Positions 1 through 9,642 of a stretch of 37,733 nucleotides of DNA are shown here, one piece after another (position 1 is the stretch's first letter; each line of letters begins with the position of its first letter). A program made the translations under genes and the position numbers. This DNA is from Ascoidea tarda (nom. inval.). Its lineage: Eukaryota > Ascomycota > Saccharomycetes > Ascoideales > Ascoideaceae. The stretch covers positions 1 to 37,733 of the forward strand of contig JAKTTS010000095.1 in NCBI GenBank assembly GCA_030560485.1. The letters run 5' to 3'. The notes beneath the pieces are model-generated. The model was not told the origin of the DNA, ran no database searches, and saw only the letters and a program-made list of their open reading frames with translations.

Positions 1-1187
1 AATAATGGATTTTAAATGGGATATTTTGTCGATATTGGTTATTAACAATAACATTTTCAAGATGATAGGACCATTTTTTGACGTTTTCTGAACCGCTAAT
101 TTGAAATGAGAATTGACAGTTGGATGATAATAAATTGATTATGGAAATTTCATGAAGACTTGAGTTGTTTTTAAAATTGAAGGAAAATTGTTTTTTTTGA
201 TTTATCGAGCAATTTATATTTGAGGAATGGATGGCAGAAATTAATAGGACATCAAATTGTGGAATGTAAATATCGATGTTCGGATCATGATTCAAATTAT
301 CAATAAGATCTCGGATGGGTGTAACTTTGGTTAGAAGGATGTAATCAGTGAATAATAGTATGAAGAAACAATCATTCAATTTGTTTCCATTGACTAAAAA
401 TTGAGATTCTAGTAATAAAAGATCATTATTTGATGGCTCAATATGATTTTCATAAAAATACTTGATATTGCCCGATGGGGAACAAATGGCATAATCATAA
501 ACGAGAATTTTAGATTTATAAAAGCCGGAATAAATTTTCTCAAATTGCTTTTGATAATCGATGAATTGGACGATGATTTTTGAGACATCATCAGGATCAA
601 TATAAGAAATATTGTTTAGTTTTTTAGAATGGGTTTTAATATTTTCAAAGATTTGGATAAATTGTTTAAATTGATCAAGCAAGAAATTTTCCTTAAAGAT
701 GTAATCAAAATATGATTCAAATTTTTTACGAATAAACTCTTTAAATTTTGTTTCCATCAAATTTATTATTGAAATAAAACGAAGAAGTCTTATAAAAATC
801 TGAAAATTGCGATAGATGTAGACCAAAAAAGTCGTTAAAGATATTTAAGAAGCTGAGAGGAGGTATTTTGTGTTTATAATCGTTGATCAAAGTAAATAAA
901 TTTTCTTTAAGAATGGTTTGATAACCATTTAAAACCTCTCTTTCACCAAGAAAATTTTGTAGTTGTTTGTATTGGAAAAAATATTTGGAGCTGAAACTAG
1001 TTTTGTCTACAGCCTTTTTGAATTTAGCAAAGTTATGGACAACTAGTTCCTGATTTTTAATCACTTTGAATATAAAAACCTGGATAGCAGTTTTCAAGTT
1101 CTGCTCTGTGGTGGAAGGAGCTTGTTCCATTCTTATTTCATCAGCCCAATGGTCTGGATAAAAGTCGTTTAACTGAAGTGAACTCAT
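1..1187 (-). CDS. BUD3: Bud3-like Rho-GEF (DH-PH region), partial, with an apparent frameshift
   Basis: The gene starts at the ATG at 1185-1187 and runs off the left edge. Two open stretches lie in neighbouring frames: 148 codons from 1187 to a TAA at 741-743, then a second frame open from about position 759 to base 1. The first stretch resembles the N-terminal half of the Bud3 DH-like domain (an F-Y-K motif near residue 130). The second begins with a K-E-F-I-R stretch that matches Bud3 just after that point. It then has a C-S-P-S-G-N segment and a PH-like end, as in Bud3 after its helical region. In S. cerevisiae Bud3 marks axial bud sites and acts as a Cdc42 GEF at the septin ring. Here the long region before the DH domain in S. 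cerevisiae Bud3 is missing or unseen. The assignment rests on remembered sequence and is moderate. The frame change could be an extra T in the run at about 742-744, a sequencing error, true decay, or +1 recoding. It is divergent from SKP1. Confidence 0.55.
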
Positions 1188-1454
1188 TGCGCAAAAGACT
1201 TAGTCAAACTAAATGGAAGGAAAGAAGGAAAAGAAAAGAAAAGAGAGAAGAGAAGTCACGACATACATACCATAGATTATATAGTTCCTTGAATTCAGTA
1301 CTTGAGTCCAGTAATCCAAGCTTGAGTTTCAGCTCGAGATAGGTAGTTAACATGTCTTAAAGACACTTTCACGGAGAGCCAATCAGAGCCCGCCGCGCGA
1401 GACGTAAAGGGCTTGAGCTTATCGCAACGTGGAAACAGCTCCAACATCCCCAAC
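1188..1454. promoter_or_regulatory. Divergent promoter between the Bud3-like gene and SKP1
   Basis: These 267 bp separate two divergent start codons. The SKP1-proximal half (about 1370-1440) is clearly richer in G and C than the flanks. It carries a CCAAT box at 1379-1383 and a CG-rich stretch just after it. The half next to the Bud3-like gene is purine-rich (AAGGAAAAGAAAAG type). CCAAT boxes are bound by the Hap2/3/5 complex in yeasts, but no single site here proves regulation. Confidence 0.5.
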
Positions 1455-1967
1455 ATGGCAGCTTCCAAACGAGTCACCGTCGTCACCTCAGACAACAGAC
1501 GCTTCAGCATCGAACAGGCTCTTGCTGAGAGATCTGGGGTGATCAGAAACATCCTCTGCGACATGAACGGCGACCAGGACGACCAGGACGACGACAACAG
1601 CGACGCGAAGGACATTCCTTTGCCTGAGGTCAATGCTCAGACGTTGGCTGCTATCTTGCGCTGGTGCAGCCACCACAAGAGCCTGAGGTTGCCAGAGTAC
1701 AAGGACAACGAGGAGATTGTGGGTGTGGCTCTCGACAAGTGGGACAGGCAGTTCTTAGAGACGTTGGACCAGAAGCTCTTGTACGACGTGGTATTGGCCT
1801 CAGACTACCTCAACATCAAGCCCTTGTTGGTTTCGGGCTGCAAGGTCTTGGGACTTCTGATGAAGTCGAAGACTCCTGAGCAGATCAGGCAGCTTTTCAA
1901 CATCAGGAAGGATCTTTCAGCTGAGCAGGAGGCCCAGATCCAGAAGGAGAACGAGTGGGCTTTATGA
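1455..1967 (+). CDS. SKP1: Skp1, SCF ubiquitin-ligase adaptor and kinetochore protein
   Basis: A 170-residue protein from the first ATG in frame. The frame is open back to 1413 but holds no earlier ATG. It has the Skp1 layout: an N-terminal BTB/POZ-like fold (V-T-V-V-T-S-D at residues 7-13), an acidic Asp/Gln loop at about 39-50, then D-K-W-D-R-Q-F and L-Y-D-V-V-L-A-S-D-Y-L-N-I-K-P-L-L. The C terminus, which binds F-box proteins, reads P-E-Q-I-R-Q-L-F-N-I and ends in N-E-W-A-L. Skp1 links F-box proteins to cullin Cdc53 in SCF ligases, and in yeasts it also works at kinetochores and in RAVE. Codon choice is richer in C and G than in the neighbours, as in well-expressed genes. It converges on CDC43, with 62 bp between the stops. 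Identification is secure. Confidence 0.96.
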   Translation: MAASKRVTVVTSDNRRFSIEQALAERSGVIRNILCDMNGDQDDQDDDNSDAKDIPLPEVNAQTLAAILRWCSHHKSLRLPEYKDNEEIVGVALDKWDRQFLETLDQKLLYDVVLASDYLNIKPLLVSGCKVLGLLMKSKTPEQIRQLFNIRKDLSAEQEAQIQKENEWAL

Positions 1968-2029
1968 TCCAGTGCTGGCCAAGCATTTTATTCAACTGCT
2001 TTATCTAAATGCTTTTATATACTTTTTTC

Positions 2030-3475
2030 TCACCATTTCAACTCCTCCATAAAGGCCAAGGCATCTTTCGATATCACTAAACTCTCATCGATATCCTTCA
2101 ACTCCCTGACATATTCGCTGTCCAACAACTTCAACGCCGCAACTGCTAAACAGCTATGCAATGGATCGCAATAATCGCTTTTTCGGTTCTTCATAAACCC
2201 TCCTAAAATTTTATCCTGAGTTTCATTTAATAAATATAATTCAACACCTTTAATGTTAGCCAAATTTTCCAATTTTAATAGCTTTAAAGATGCTGAACAC
2301 CAAAATGCATAACACGTATCTGATGCCTTATTGGTTCTCCCATTAAATCCCCCATTATCGTAAATTCCATTATCGCCTCTTTTGTGAAATTTGATCACAT
2401 CAGCATCATTAAATTCGCCAGAACCTTCGCTTTCATTATCGCTGCCATATACATCTTCATACTCATCCAACTCTTGCTTGTTGTACTTGTTATACCAAAT
2501 TTGTCTTTGACACAACCATTTAACTAATTTGTGATAATTTAGTCTACTACTTGTCTCTTTGGAATCCAATTTATTAATTAATTTTAATATTGCTATTGCA
2601 CAAAAGGTCAATCCAGCTTGAGGTTCATTAAAGGGCTCACCACCAAACCCTCCTTCATAATTGATGCAACTTAACACATATTCATATAAATTTTCAATAT
2701 CTATATCCACTTTTTTCAACTCTTCAATTTCTTTCTCTTTCTCTTTCTCTTTCTCTTTATTCCCATTATAATCTTTACCATAAATCTTGTCAATTTGTAG
2801 AATTTTACGGATAGAACATGCTATTAAACAATACCTTAAATCATTTTCTCCAAAAGGCTTACCATGTATATCCAAAAGTGGTTTAAAACTCCCATTGGGT
2901 AATTGACATCTTTTAAGATACGATAAAATTTGAAATCTATCAATTCTTTGACTCATACTTTCATCTCTTAATGTCAATAATGTACAAAGTGCAAAATAAG
3001 TCTGGGATAAATTAGCTGGATCGTAATTCCCAACAATCTTTAATGATTCGTTCATTTCATTTGATCTGTCAATTAATGGCAATTTTAAATTAACTGATCC
3101 TCTAAACCCTTCACCTGATTCAACTAAATGCTTGTAGATAAAATCTATTATTATAGACCGTTCTTTCTTAGTTTTAAATAATTTATTATTATATCCTTCA
3201 ACTCCTTTACACAAATCTAACCCAATTAAATTAAAATATATAACCGACATCTTAATTGGATCATTAGATTGAAATGCATTGGGCAAGAAATTCAATAACA
3301 TTCTAAAATAATTCAAATGCTTTTTCAAATGAAATTTTAACTCGCCAACATCAATTTTACTCTCATTATATTGCTTCTTTTCATAAGATTTACCATTTCC
3401 ATCATAAATCTTGGCTGTGTTATCTTTTGCAACTTTCAAAGAACAAGGAAGTGAAACCATTAAATAGTTTTCCAT
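2030..3475 (-). CDS. CDC43: Geranylgeranyltransferase type I beta subunit
   Basis: A 481-residue prenyltransferase beta subunit. With the alpha subunit Ram2 it attaches geranylgeranyl to CaaL proteins such as Rho1 and Cdc42 in the cytosol. It opens with the family's N-terminal helix (H-L-N-Y-F-R-M-L-L near residue 52), then M-S-V-I-Y-F-N-L-I-G-L-D-L. It has beta-subunit alpha-alpha barrel repeats with G-G-F-G-G, G-G-F-N-G-R and G-G-F-M motifs. Expected zinc ligands are visible: Asp and Cys in S-D-T-C-Y-A-F-W (about 383) and His in D-P-L-H-S-C (about 440). Two lineage-specific inserts stand out: a Lys-Glu repeat coded by GAGAAA units (2725-2757) and an acidic Asp/Glu/Ser loop before the zinc site. 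It is longer than S. cerevisiae Cdc43 (376 residues) because of these inserts. The start is the first ATG; a second Met lies at residue 6. Confidence 0.93.
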   Translation of the reverse strand: MENYLMVSLPCSLKVAKDNTAKIYDGNGKSYEKKQYNESKIDVGELKFHLKKHLNYFRMLLNFLPNAFQSNDPIKMSVIYFNLIGLDLCKGVEGYNNKLFKTKKERSIIIDFIYKHLVESGEGFRGSVNLKLPLIDRSNEMNESLKIVGNYDPANLSQTYFALCTLLTLRDESMSQRIDRFQILSYLKRCQLPNGSFKPLLDIHGKPFGENDLRYCLIACSIRKILQIDKIYGKDYNGNKEKEKEKEKEIEELKKVDIDIENLYEYVLSCINYEGGFGGEPFNEPQAGLTFCAIAILKLINKLDSKETSSRLNYHKLVKWLCQRQIWYNKYNKQELDEYEDVYGSDNESEGSGEFNDADVIKFHKRGDNGIYDNGGFNGRTNKASDTCYAFWCSASLKLLKLENLANIKGVELYLLNETQDKILGGFMKNRKSDYCDPLHSCLAVAALKLLDSEYVRELKDIDESLVISKDALAFMEELKW

Positions 3476-6400
3476 TTCTAAAACTTTTGTTTTGTTTTTT
3501 ATAACCTTTTTTTAAATTATTATCTCACCTACCTATGTTTCACTTTAATTCTTTTTTTCCAATTTCAATCAATATATCTGATATCTGATATCTGATACAA
3601 AATATAATCTTTCCTCTGCCTGATAGATTTTGTTTAGAACTAAACAATTTCTGATAACACCAGTTTAAATTGTTTAGTTCCGCATTGCTGGATATCTTTA
3701 TTTTTCTGCATTATTGTGCAACTAATGCATACACAAACATTCAAAACTACTCCAAATATATGGATCAAATGTTTTTGATCGAAATAAATCAAACAAATTA
3801 TCCTGAACTCCAAGTGTGTTAAAATAAAAAAATAAAAAACAATTCTTTTATTATTCAACCGTAATCGATCTACTTTTAATAATATAGTTTTGTATTTTGT
3901 AAATCAGACTAAATTGAATATGTACATGCTGCTTTTTCTCTTCTGGGTTTATCTGGAAAAAAAACTTGTGAATTTCCACGGAAAACAATAAAGAAAATCA
4001 AGAAAAAATCGGAAAAAAATTGGAAAAAATATAGAAAAAATATAGAAAAAATAATAGAAAATAAAAAATTATCAATTTTCTTTTATGTAAACACATTGTT
4101 AAATTTTTAGATTTTGAATTTCAGGCTTTGAATTTCGAATCTAAAAATTTAAATCGCTTGAAATTTTATTAGCCTAACTGTCCAAATTAATTTTTAAAAT
4201 TTCAAAATCAAGTGTTATTTTTTCTAAAAGAAACATTTTTGGTCCTTGATATTGATCTTGATATAGGTTTTGTTGAGTTACTTAAACAAATTCGATATTA
4301 TTCTTTAAAGCATTTGTTGTGCTAATACTTCTCTGTTAAGTACAAGAAATTGACCCAGCATATACCGAAATAGTTTTAAATTCTGCCTCTTTTAAACCTG
4401 ATCCATAATTTTAAAATAAAAACTACAGTTTTGGGATCTTTTTTCATCATATATGCTCAACATTCTACCTATTGGCTTGATATCACTAAAAATGCAGAAA
4501 TACCTTGAAATGGTAGACTTTTTGACCCATCTTTGAGTGCTGTGCTCTATCTTTTCTCTTCATGGCACCAGTAGACCCTTTGTGACACAACGCTTGAGGT
4601 CTGTCATCAAGTGACTACCGGTTGCCACAAACGCGTGTGTTCTGCATGCACATGTATGATTGTAAGCTCTTGGTGCAACATGAAAGCAAAACCTTGTGTT
4701 TACAAAAAAGCTTATTACACCTGTCCTTTCCAAACAGCCAGAACCTACGGATCGGATCACTTTTCTACTGCAAAACCCGCATTGTATGACTATTTTTTAC
4801 TCCGATGTCGATTGTGTTTTATACTACCTGGCAATCCAACGATTTGAGATTTGACATCTGAAACTTGTGATTGGTGATTGGTGATTGGTAATTTAAAGAA
4901 AGAGCTCTCTGTAGTCAGTAGCGATTGCTTCTTTAAACCTCATCAAAATAGATCCGTTTCTCCTCACTCGTGCAGGTTTTCAAGATTGCTACTATTATCT
5001 TATCGACTTATCGCCTACTCCATTTTTTTAAGATTCATCATTCCTTTTTCTATCTACAAAACACTCCAGCTGACCGTTGATTTAGTGGAGCATTGCTTTT
5101 CCCCTTTATTCGATGATTTTGTCTAAAACTGCAACATCATTACAACCAAGTCAGCAGCTAGATAATCGAATTGTCTTCTGATTATGCTTTACACTTTCAT
5201 ATATAGTTTTCTTGCTTTGAATAAGATGATTAATACCCACCGTATGTGGCAGCTGGCAAACGAAAGGAACGCCAAATTGATTTCTACACTGGATCGAAAC
5301 AATCGCTCTAATTGGCTGCTTGTTGCAAACGCTTCCTTTCCTGTTGTCCCAGCTCCTGTCCCGAATAGCCCTGCACCGAATAGCCCTATCCCGCCGGAAC
5401 GCATCTTGTATCATGCCTGTCCGTGTGTGAAGGGTCTACTCCTGCTCACGCAGGTCTGTAGATGTTGCTGCATAAGAAAGTCAACAAGTATGACAGAAAT
5501 ACAAATCACCTAATCAATCATATTATTTTGCTTTTTATGAGAATCATCCAATAAAACCTTCTTTTTTCGTCTATTTTTTTCAAATTGGACTGGTTTTATA
5601 ATCTATTATGCTAATCCAATTCTATCGCCTCAATTGATATGAGTAACATCAAATCATTTATTTGCTAATTACTTTCGGACTAAATCGCCCAACTTAAATA
5701 TTTGAAAACACATAAGGTCGACAGAAAAATTAATCACTACAATATAATCATTACTGTTCAGCTTGGATTATTTTGAAATAAAAATTACAAAATTTATGGC
5801 ATTCTATTGTGCATTCTTATTTTCGGGTTAAGTTGAATTTTAGAATCATTTTGTCTTCGAGTAATTGATTTTAGTTGGTTGCTATTTAATAAAAAGGAAT
5901 TATAATTCAAAAGTTAATGTCATATATTTTGCCTTTTTAATTTTTTACCTTTTCACTTCTTCGCTTTCAATTTTTTCACTTTCTTGTATTTTTTTTGCTT
6001 ACTAGCAGAAAATTTTTAAAGACTTAAACATGTTCAAGTCTGGAAAACAATATATTTTGCCATTACATAAATTCTTGTATCAAAACGTTACCTATTGATG
6101 ACACAATTACAGTTGAATATTTTTTATTAAATCACAAATCTTGGAATTTAGATCTAAGCTTTGAGATTTGTCAACCAATACTACTATTTACCTTTATAAT
6201 TATCATTTAAAAATATAATAATACGTTAAAATGCTAATCAACTTAATCATCTTCTAATTAACTTCAATTTCACCTGTTTGTGGTTTTTACTAAATCTAAA
6301 ACTAACAGAACGTAGGCAATCTCAAACATTCACTTTACCCAAACTTTAGACTCATTTATTATTTATTCAATCTATATAAATGTATTTAAATTTTCTATTT

Positions 6401-6857
6401 CTTTTTTGTTCATTTTTTTTATCATATTATATTGTATCATATTATATTATATTATATCTAATTGTTTTGTTTTAAATTCCAGGAATCTCTTGGTGGTGTA
6501 TTCTACGTTTGTGTTTACTCTGTTTTTCTTGCCCTACATCAATTAATATAACGGGAAAATTATTTAATAATATCTCAAAATTTTTCTTTCCAATAGGAAA
6601 TCAAATAAAAAGGCTATTCTTAGACAAAATCACAAATTTAAAGAAAGCTTCAATTTTATAAATCTATATAATTCTACTGGAGTTATTTAAATCACCAAAA
6701 CAAATTTATCAAACAAGAAAACAAATAACAATAATTTATTATTTTAATATACTTATTATAAAGAATACTAACAATAACATCTCTTACACCAAAACAGTAA
6801 CTATTTAAAACCACATTTTAACACATTTTATTGTTCTGCTATTTTTTATTAAAAAAA
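3476..6857. other. Gene-free region with a GC-richer island
   Basis: No convincing gene is visible in 3.4 kb. The CDC43 leader (3476-3600) has three ATATCTG units at about 3573-3594. From 3600 to 4550 and from 5520 to 6857 the DNA is AT-rich with A/T runs, for example GAAAAAATATA units at 4010-4065 and ATATT units at 6425-6462. Between about 4550 and 5510 the composition shifts to mixed, GC-richer sequence with three tandem CCAAT boxes (4867-4888) and another at 5311-5315. The open frames in the island are short, have no family resemblance, and overlap on both strands. Confidence 0.6.
4867..4888. promoter_or_regulatory. Three tandem CCAAT boxes, 7 bp apart
   Basis: The 7-bp unit GTGATTG is repeated three times. 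It places ATTGG (CCAAT on the minus strand) at 4870-4874, 4877-4881 and 4884-4888. CCAAT is the core of the Hap2/3/5 site. No start codon of a convincing gene lies within 1.9 kb on the plus strand, so the target, if any, is unclear. Confidence 0.4.
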
Positions 6858-7490
6858 ATGAAAAACTTTCAAAAGTTTAAAATTTTAATAAAAGTTTTTA
6901 GTGTTACATTGTTAGTAATTTTAACAATTAAACAGAATTTCTTTGCCATAATGAATAACTGGATATTACAATTCAATCACAATACTTTAATTAATAATCG
7001 AGTGCAACTTATTTCACTGAAAGATTATAATTTTCTTAAAATTTAAATAATAAGTGAACTAAATGAATTAAATGAATTAAACGAATTAAATGAACTAAAT
7101 AATGAAAACTATATTAAAAATCCGGTTTTAGTAATTGATAATATTGCACAATGTGAGATTAAAACAAATAATTATAGGAATCTGTTATTCTCAGAAACAT
7201 GTTCTGACACCTTGATTAATGAGTCCACTCAACAGTTGAATCCAAGTTCTTCTTTAAGTGACTACATGACAATCCCAGTCTCACTTTTAACAGTTTTTGA
7301 AACACCAGAACCAGATAATAGAAAATTTTACTGCTCGCTCTTAAACTGTGATGATTCAAGATGTTACTCCTATGTGAGATGTGATGAAACCTGTGAACTA
7401 GTTCCAATTCACTTGACTGGTTTCAGAAGAAACTTAATTGTTTATTGTTCTGGTCATTGCATTTGTCCAAAGGTTTATTTATTTGACTAA
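6858..7490 (+). pseudogene. Orphan single-pass membrane protein with C-terminal cysteine module, interrupted by one stop
   Basis: From the ATG at 6858 the frame runs 62 codons to a TAA at 7044-7046, then stays open in the same frame to 7490. The first part has a short basic N terminus and one hydrophobic segment (about residues 8-25), a signal-anchor look. The part after the stop begins with repeated Asn-Glu-Leu units coded by AATGAATTA. It then has a long polar stretch and a C-terminal cysteine module: Y-C, N-C-D, C-Y-S-Y-V-R-C-D, and Y-C-S-G-H-C-I-C-P. The module matches the gene at 9643-10161 in spacing: C-x5-C-D, then C-x3-C-x-C. I know no family with this pattern. No TACTAAC branch point lies between the parts, so a spliced-out stop is unlikely. 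It could be a decayed paralogue, a stop read through at low level, or a sequencing error. Function unknown. Confidence 0.55.
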
Positions 7491-9642
7491 AATTATTCTT
7501 TAATTTTATGTTTTAAATAGAGACACTCATGGACATATATATGTGCTTTGGAATAAAAGATTATGTGCAAAATTCTTCAACTTTCCAATCTCCTAGTGCT
7601 ATTCAATTACTTTTATTAGATCATCAAGATATTCAAAATTGATCTTCTAAAATAAAATGTTTTATTTCCTACAAAGATAAATTATTTCAAAAAGTTTTTA
7701 TAAAAATTATCAATCTGCTTATATTATATCAATTTTTTTTGGTATTTCTCTGTTATTTTTTCCTTTGTCATTATTTTTTTCTTATTCTATTATTTTTTTC
7801 TTATTCTTGATTTTCAAACTAAATAAATACTTATTTGTTATCTTTTTTTAATATTTTGTTTTTGTTAATCTGGAGAGATAGCATTGAATTTCCTCTTTTG
7901 CCAATTAGAACAAAATTTTGTTCAAGCAGAAGTTGCAGTCATCAAAGAATTGTTTAATATTTCTAATAGATTTAAAGCATTTTTTATCAGACTCTTGAAA
8001 CCAAACATCTGCTTTATAATTTTATATTTATATATTTTTTGCACAAAAATTTGAAATAAATATAGATATTAGTATGTACATAATTTAATAGCATTAAGCC
8101 AGCAAAACCGTTATTCATACATTAATTGCGTTCAATCAACAACATGCTACTTTCAACGGCTTGTGCTGCAGCATCATCAAATAAAAGGTGATTTTATAAC
8201 TGCTAATTATGTAATTAAAAAATCCCTATAAGGATATTAAAAATTGAGCATGTCAATTGTTGTCATCTAAACTCGAAACACATTCTTTACGGCCTAATAG
8301 AATCTCAGAGATCGTCGAAACAAATTAGAAAAAAAATCATCGAAAAATTTAAAAACATCAAGTAATATCTATGTATTGATTCATTAGACAAAAAATATAT
8401 ACAGAAAGATCTTTTGTGTTCTTTGGTGATCATAGTAATCGGTTTTTGTTCTTTCTATGAGGATACATGATCAAGAATTTAACAGGGCTGTTATTGCCCT
8501 ATTTATTCTATTTTAGGAATGCCACTTTTGGTAGCTGAAGAGATTTCCTGATAGCACAGGCTTAATAGGTATTTTCGCAGATGTTGGGTGTATCAGTGGG
8601 AACGGAAATGGTTTAGCACTAAATAGTTTTGGGCGCGAAAATCGTTGACTGAGTTATAAGCCCTGGTGATTCTATCCATCACGCTGGCTTTTGCAATTCG
8701 ATGCGCGTGTCATTACCCGCATGAACATACCGGCCGCTTGAACAAAGACCACAATCCCAAATCCCAAATCCTAAATCTCAAATCGTCATGAGAGTAGTTT
8801 ACAAATCTCAACTGTTCAGAAAAAGCCCGGTTTTAAAACCTCAAATATTGAAACAATTGATATATAATTGATTATTATAGTTATTATATAGAACAAGCTT
8901 TTAATTTAGCACTTAAAATGCTCGGACTGTTAGACAGACTTTTTTTTCTTTGCAATCATTTAATATCAAAATGAAAATCAAAAAAATATCTAGTGCTAAA
9001 TAATATTGATTATTATGTTTAACTAATTATTTCAGAGAACAAAAATATTATGGTTTAGAATTTATTATTCCGAACTTTTGATCTTAAAATTTCAATAAAA
9101 CTTTTCGTAACTTAATACTATGAGGAATTTTTGGTTTTAGACTCTAAATCGGAAAGTAGCTATTAATTAAAAAAAAAGAAAAATTAGCAAAAATCTTAAG
9201 GATAAATAAGAAAAGATATTTGGTATTATAATGCATATAAATATAAAAATATAAAAAAAAAATGATTAGATATAGATATAAAATAATGAAAAGTGTAACA
9301 GTGCAGTATTGAGAAATTGTACCTGTTGGGTTTATTTTAATCAAGAGTTTACCTCTTGGATTTTTTTAAAAAAAATAGAAAAAATGCTTAAAAGTAATAT
9401 GAAAAACAAAAAAGCAACTCATAATAAATAAATCAATGCCGGAATTAAAATAAAAAAATGCAACTGATATAAATTTTAATAAATGCAGTCAAAAACAAAA
9501 AAAAAAATTAACAAAACTAGAATCAACAACAAATCATTAAAAATTAGAAAAACAAGCTCAGAAATTGTTTATAGTCATAAATGATTAGATTGGATAAAAA
9601 TTAAAAATTGAAGTTGAAAATAAATAGAAGCAATTCTATTAT
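7491..9642. other. Gene-free region between the two orphan paralogues
   Basis: AT-rich DNA holding no convincing intact gene. Two stretches (7869-8054 and about 8070-8228, plus strand) are open without an ATG and have more even residue composition than the flanks; they may be relics. A GC-richer island spans about 8460-8790. It includes a GCGCGAAAA stretch, a CGGCCG, and a run of ATCCCAA-like 7-mers at 8752-8786. From 8830 to 9642 the DNA returns to A/T runs. Confidence 0.55.
8752..8786. repeat. Degenerate tandem 7-mers (ATCCCAA type)
   Basis: Five imperfect 7-mers follow one another: ATCCCAA, ATCCCAA, ATCCTAA, ATCTCAA, ATCG. The last 14 bases (8773-8786) occur inverted at 4839-4852, and a related AATCCCAAATCC lies near 11975. 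A minus-strand form (TGGGATTTGAG) is in the SAK1/SWI6 promoter near 22178. It may be a transcription-factor site cluster; a minisatellite is the alternative. Confidence 0.4.

Noticed and set aside
3640-3858. 72-codon open frame on the minus strand
   Set aside because: It has no ATG at its start, is biased to Phe/Ile/Cys as expected from AT-rich noise, and resembles nothing.
4611-5513. Open frames on both strands in the first desert island
   Set aside because: Short, overlapping on opposite strands, with no repeated motif or family resemblance. GC-richer DNA has fewer stops, which explains them.
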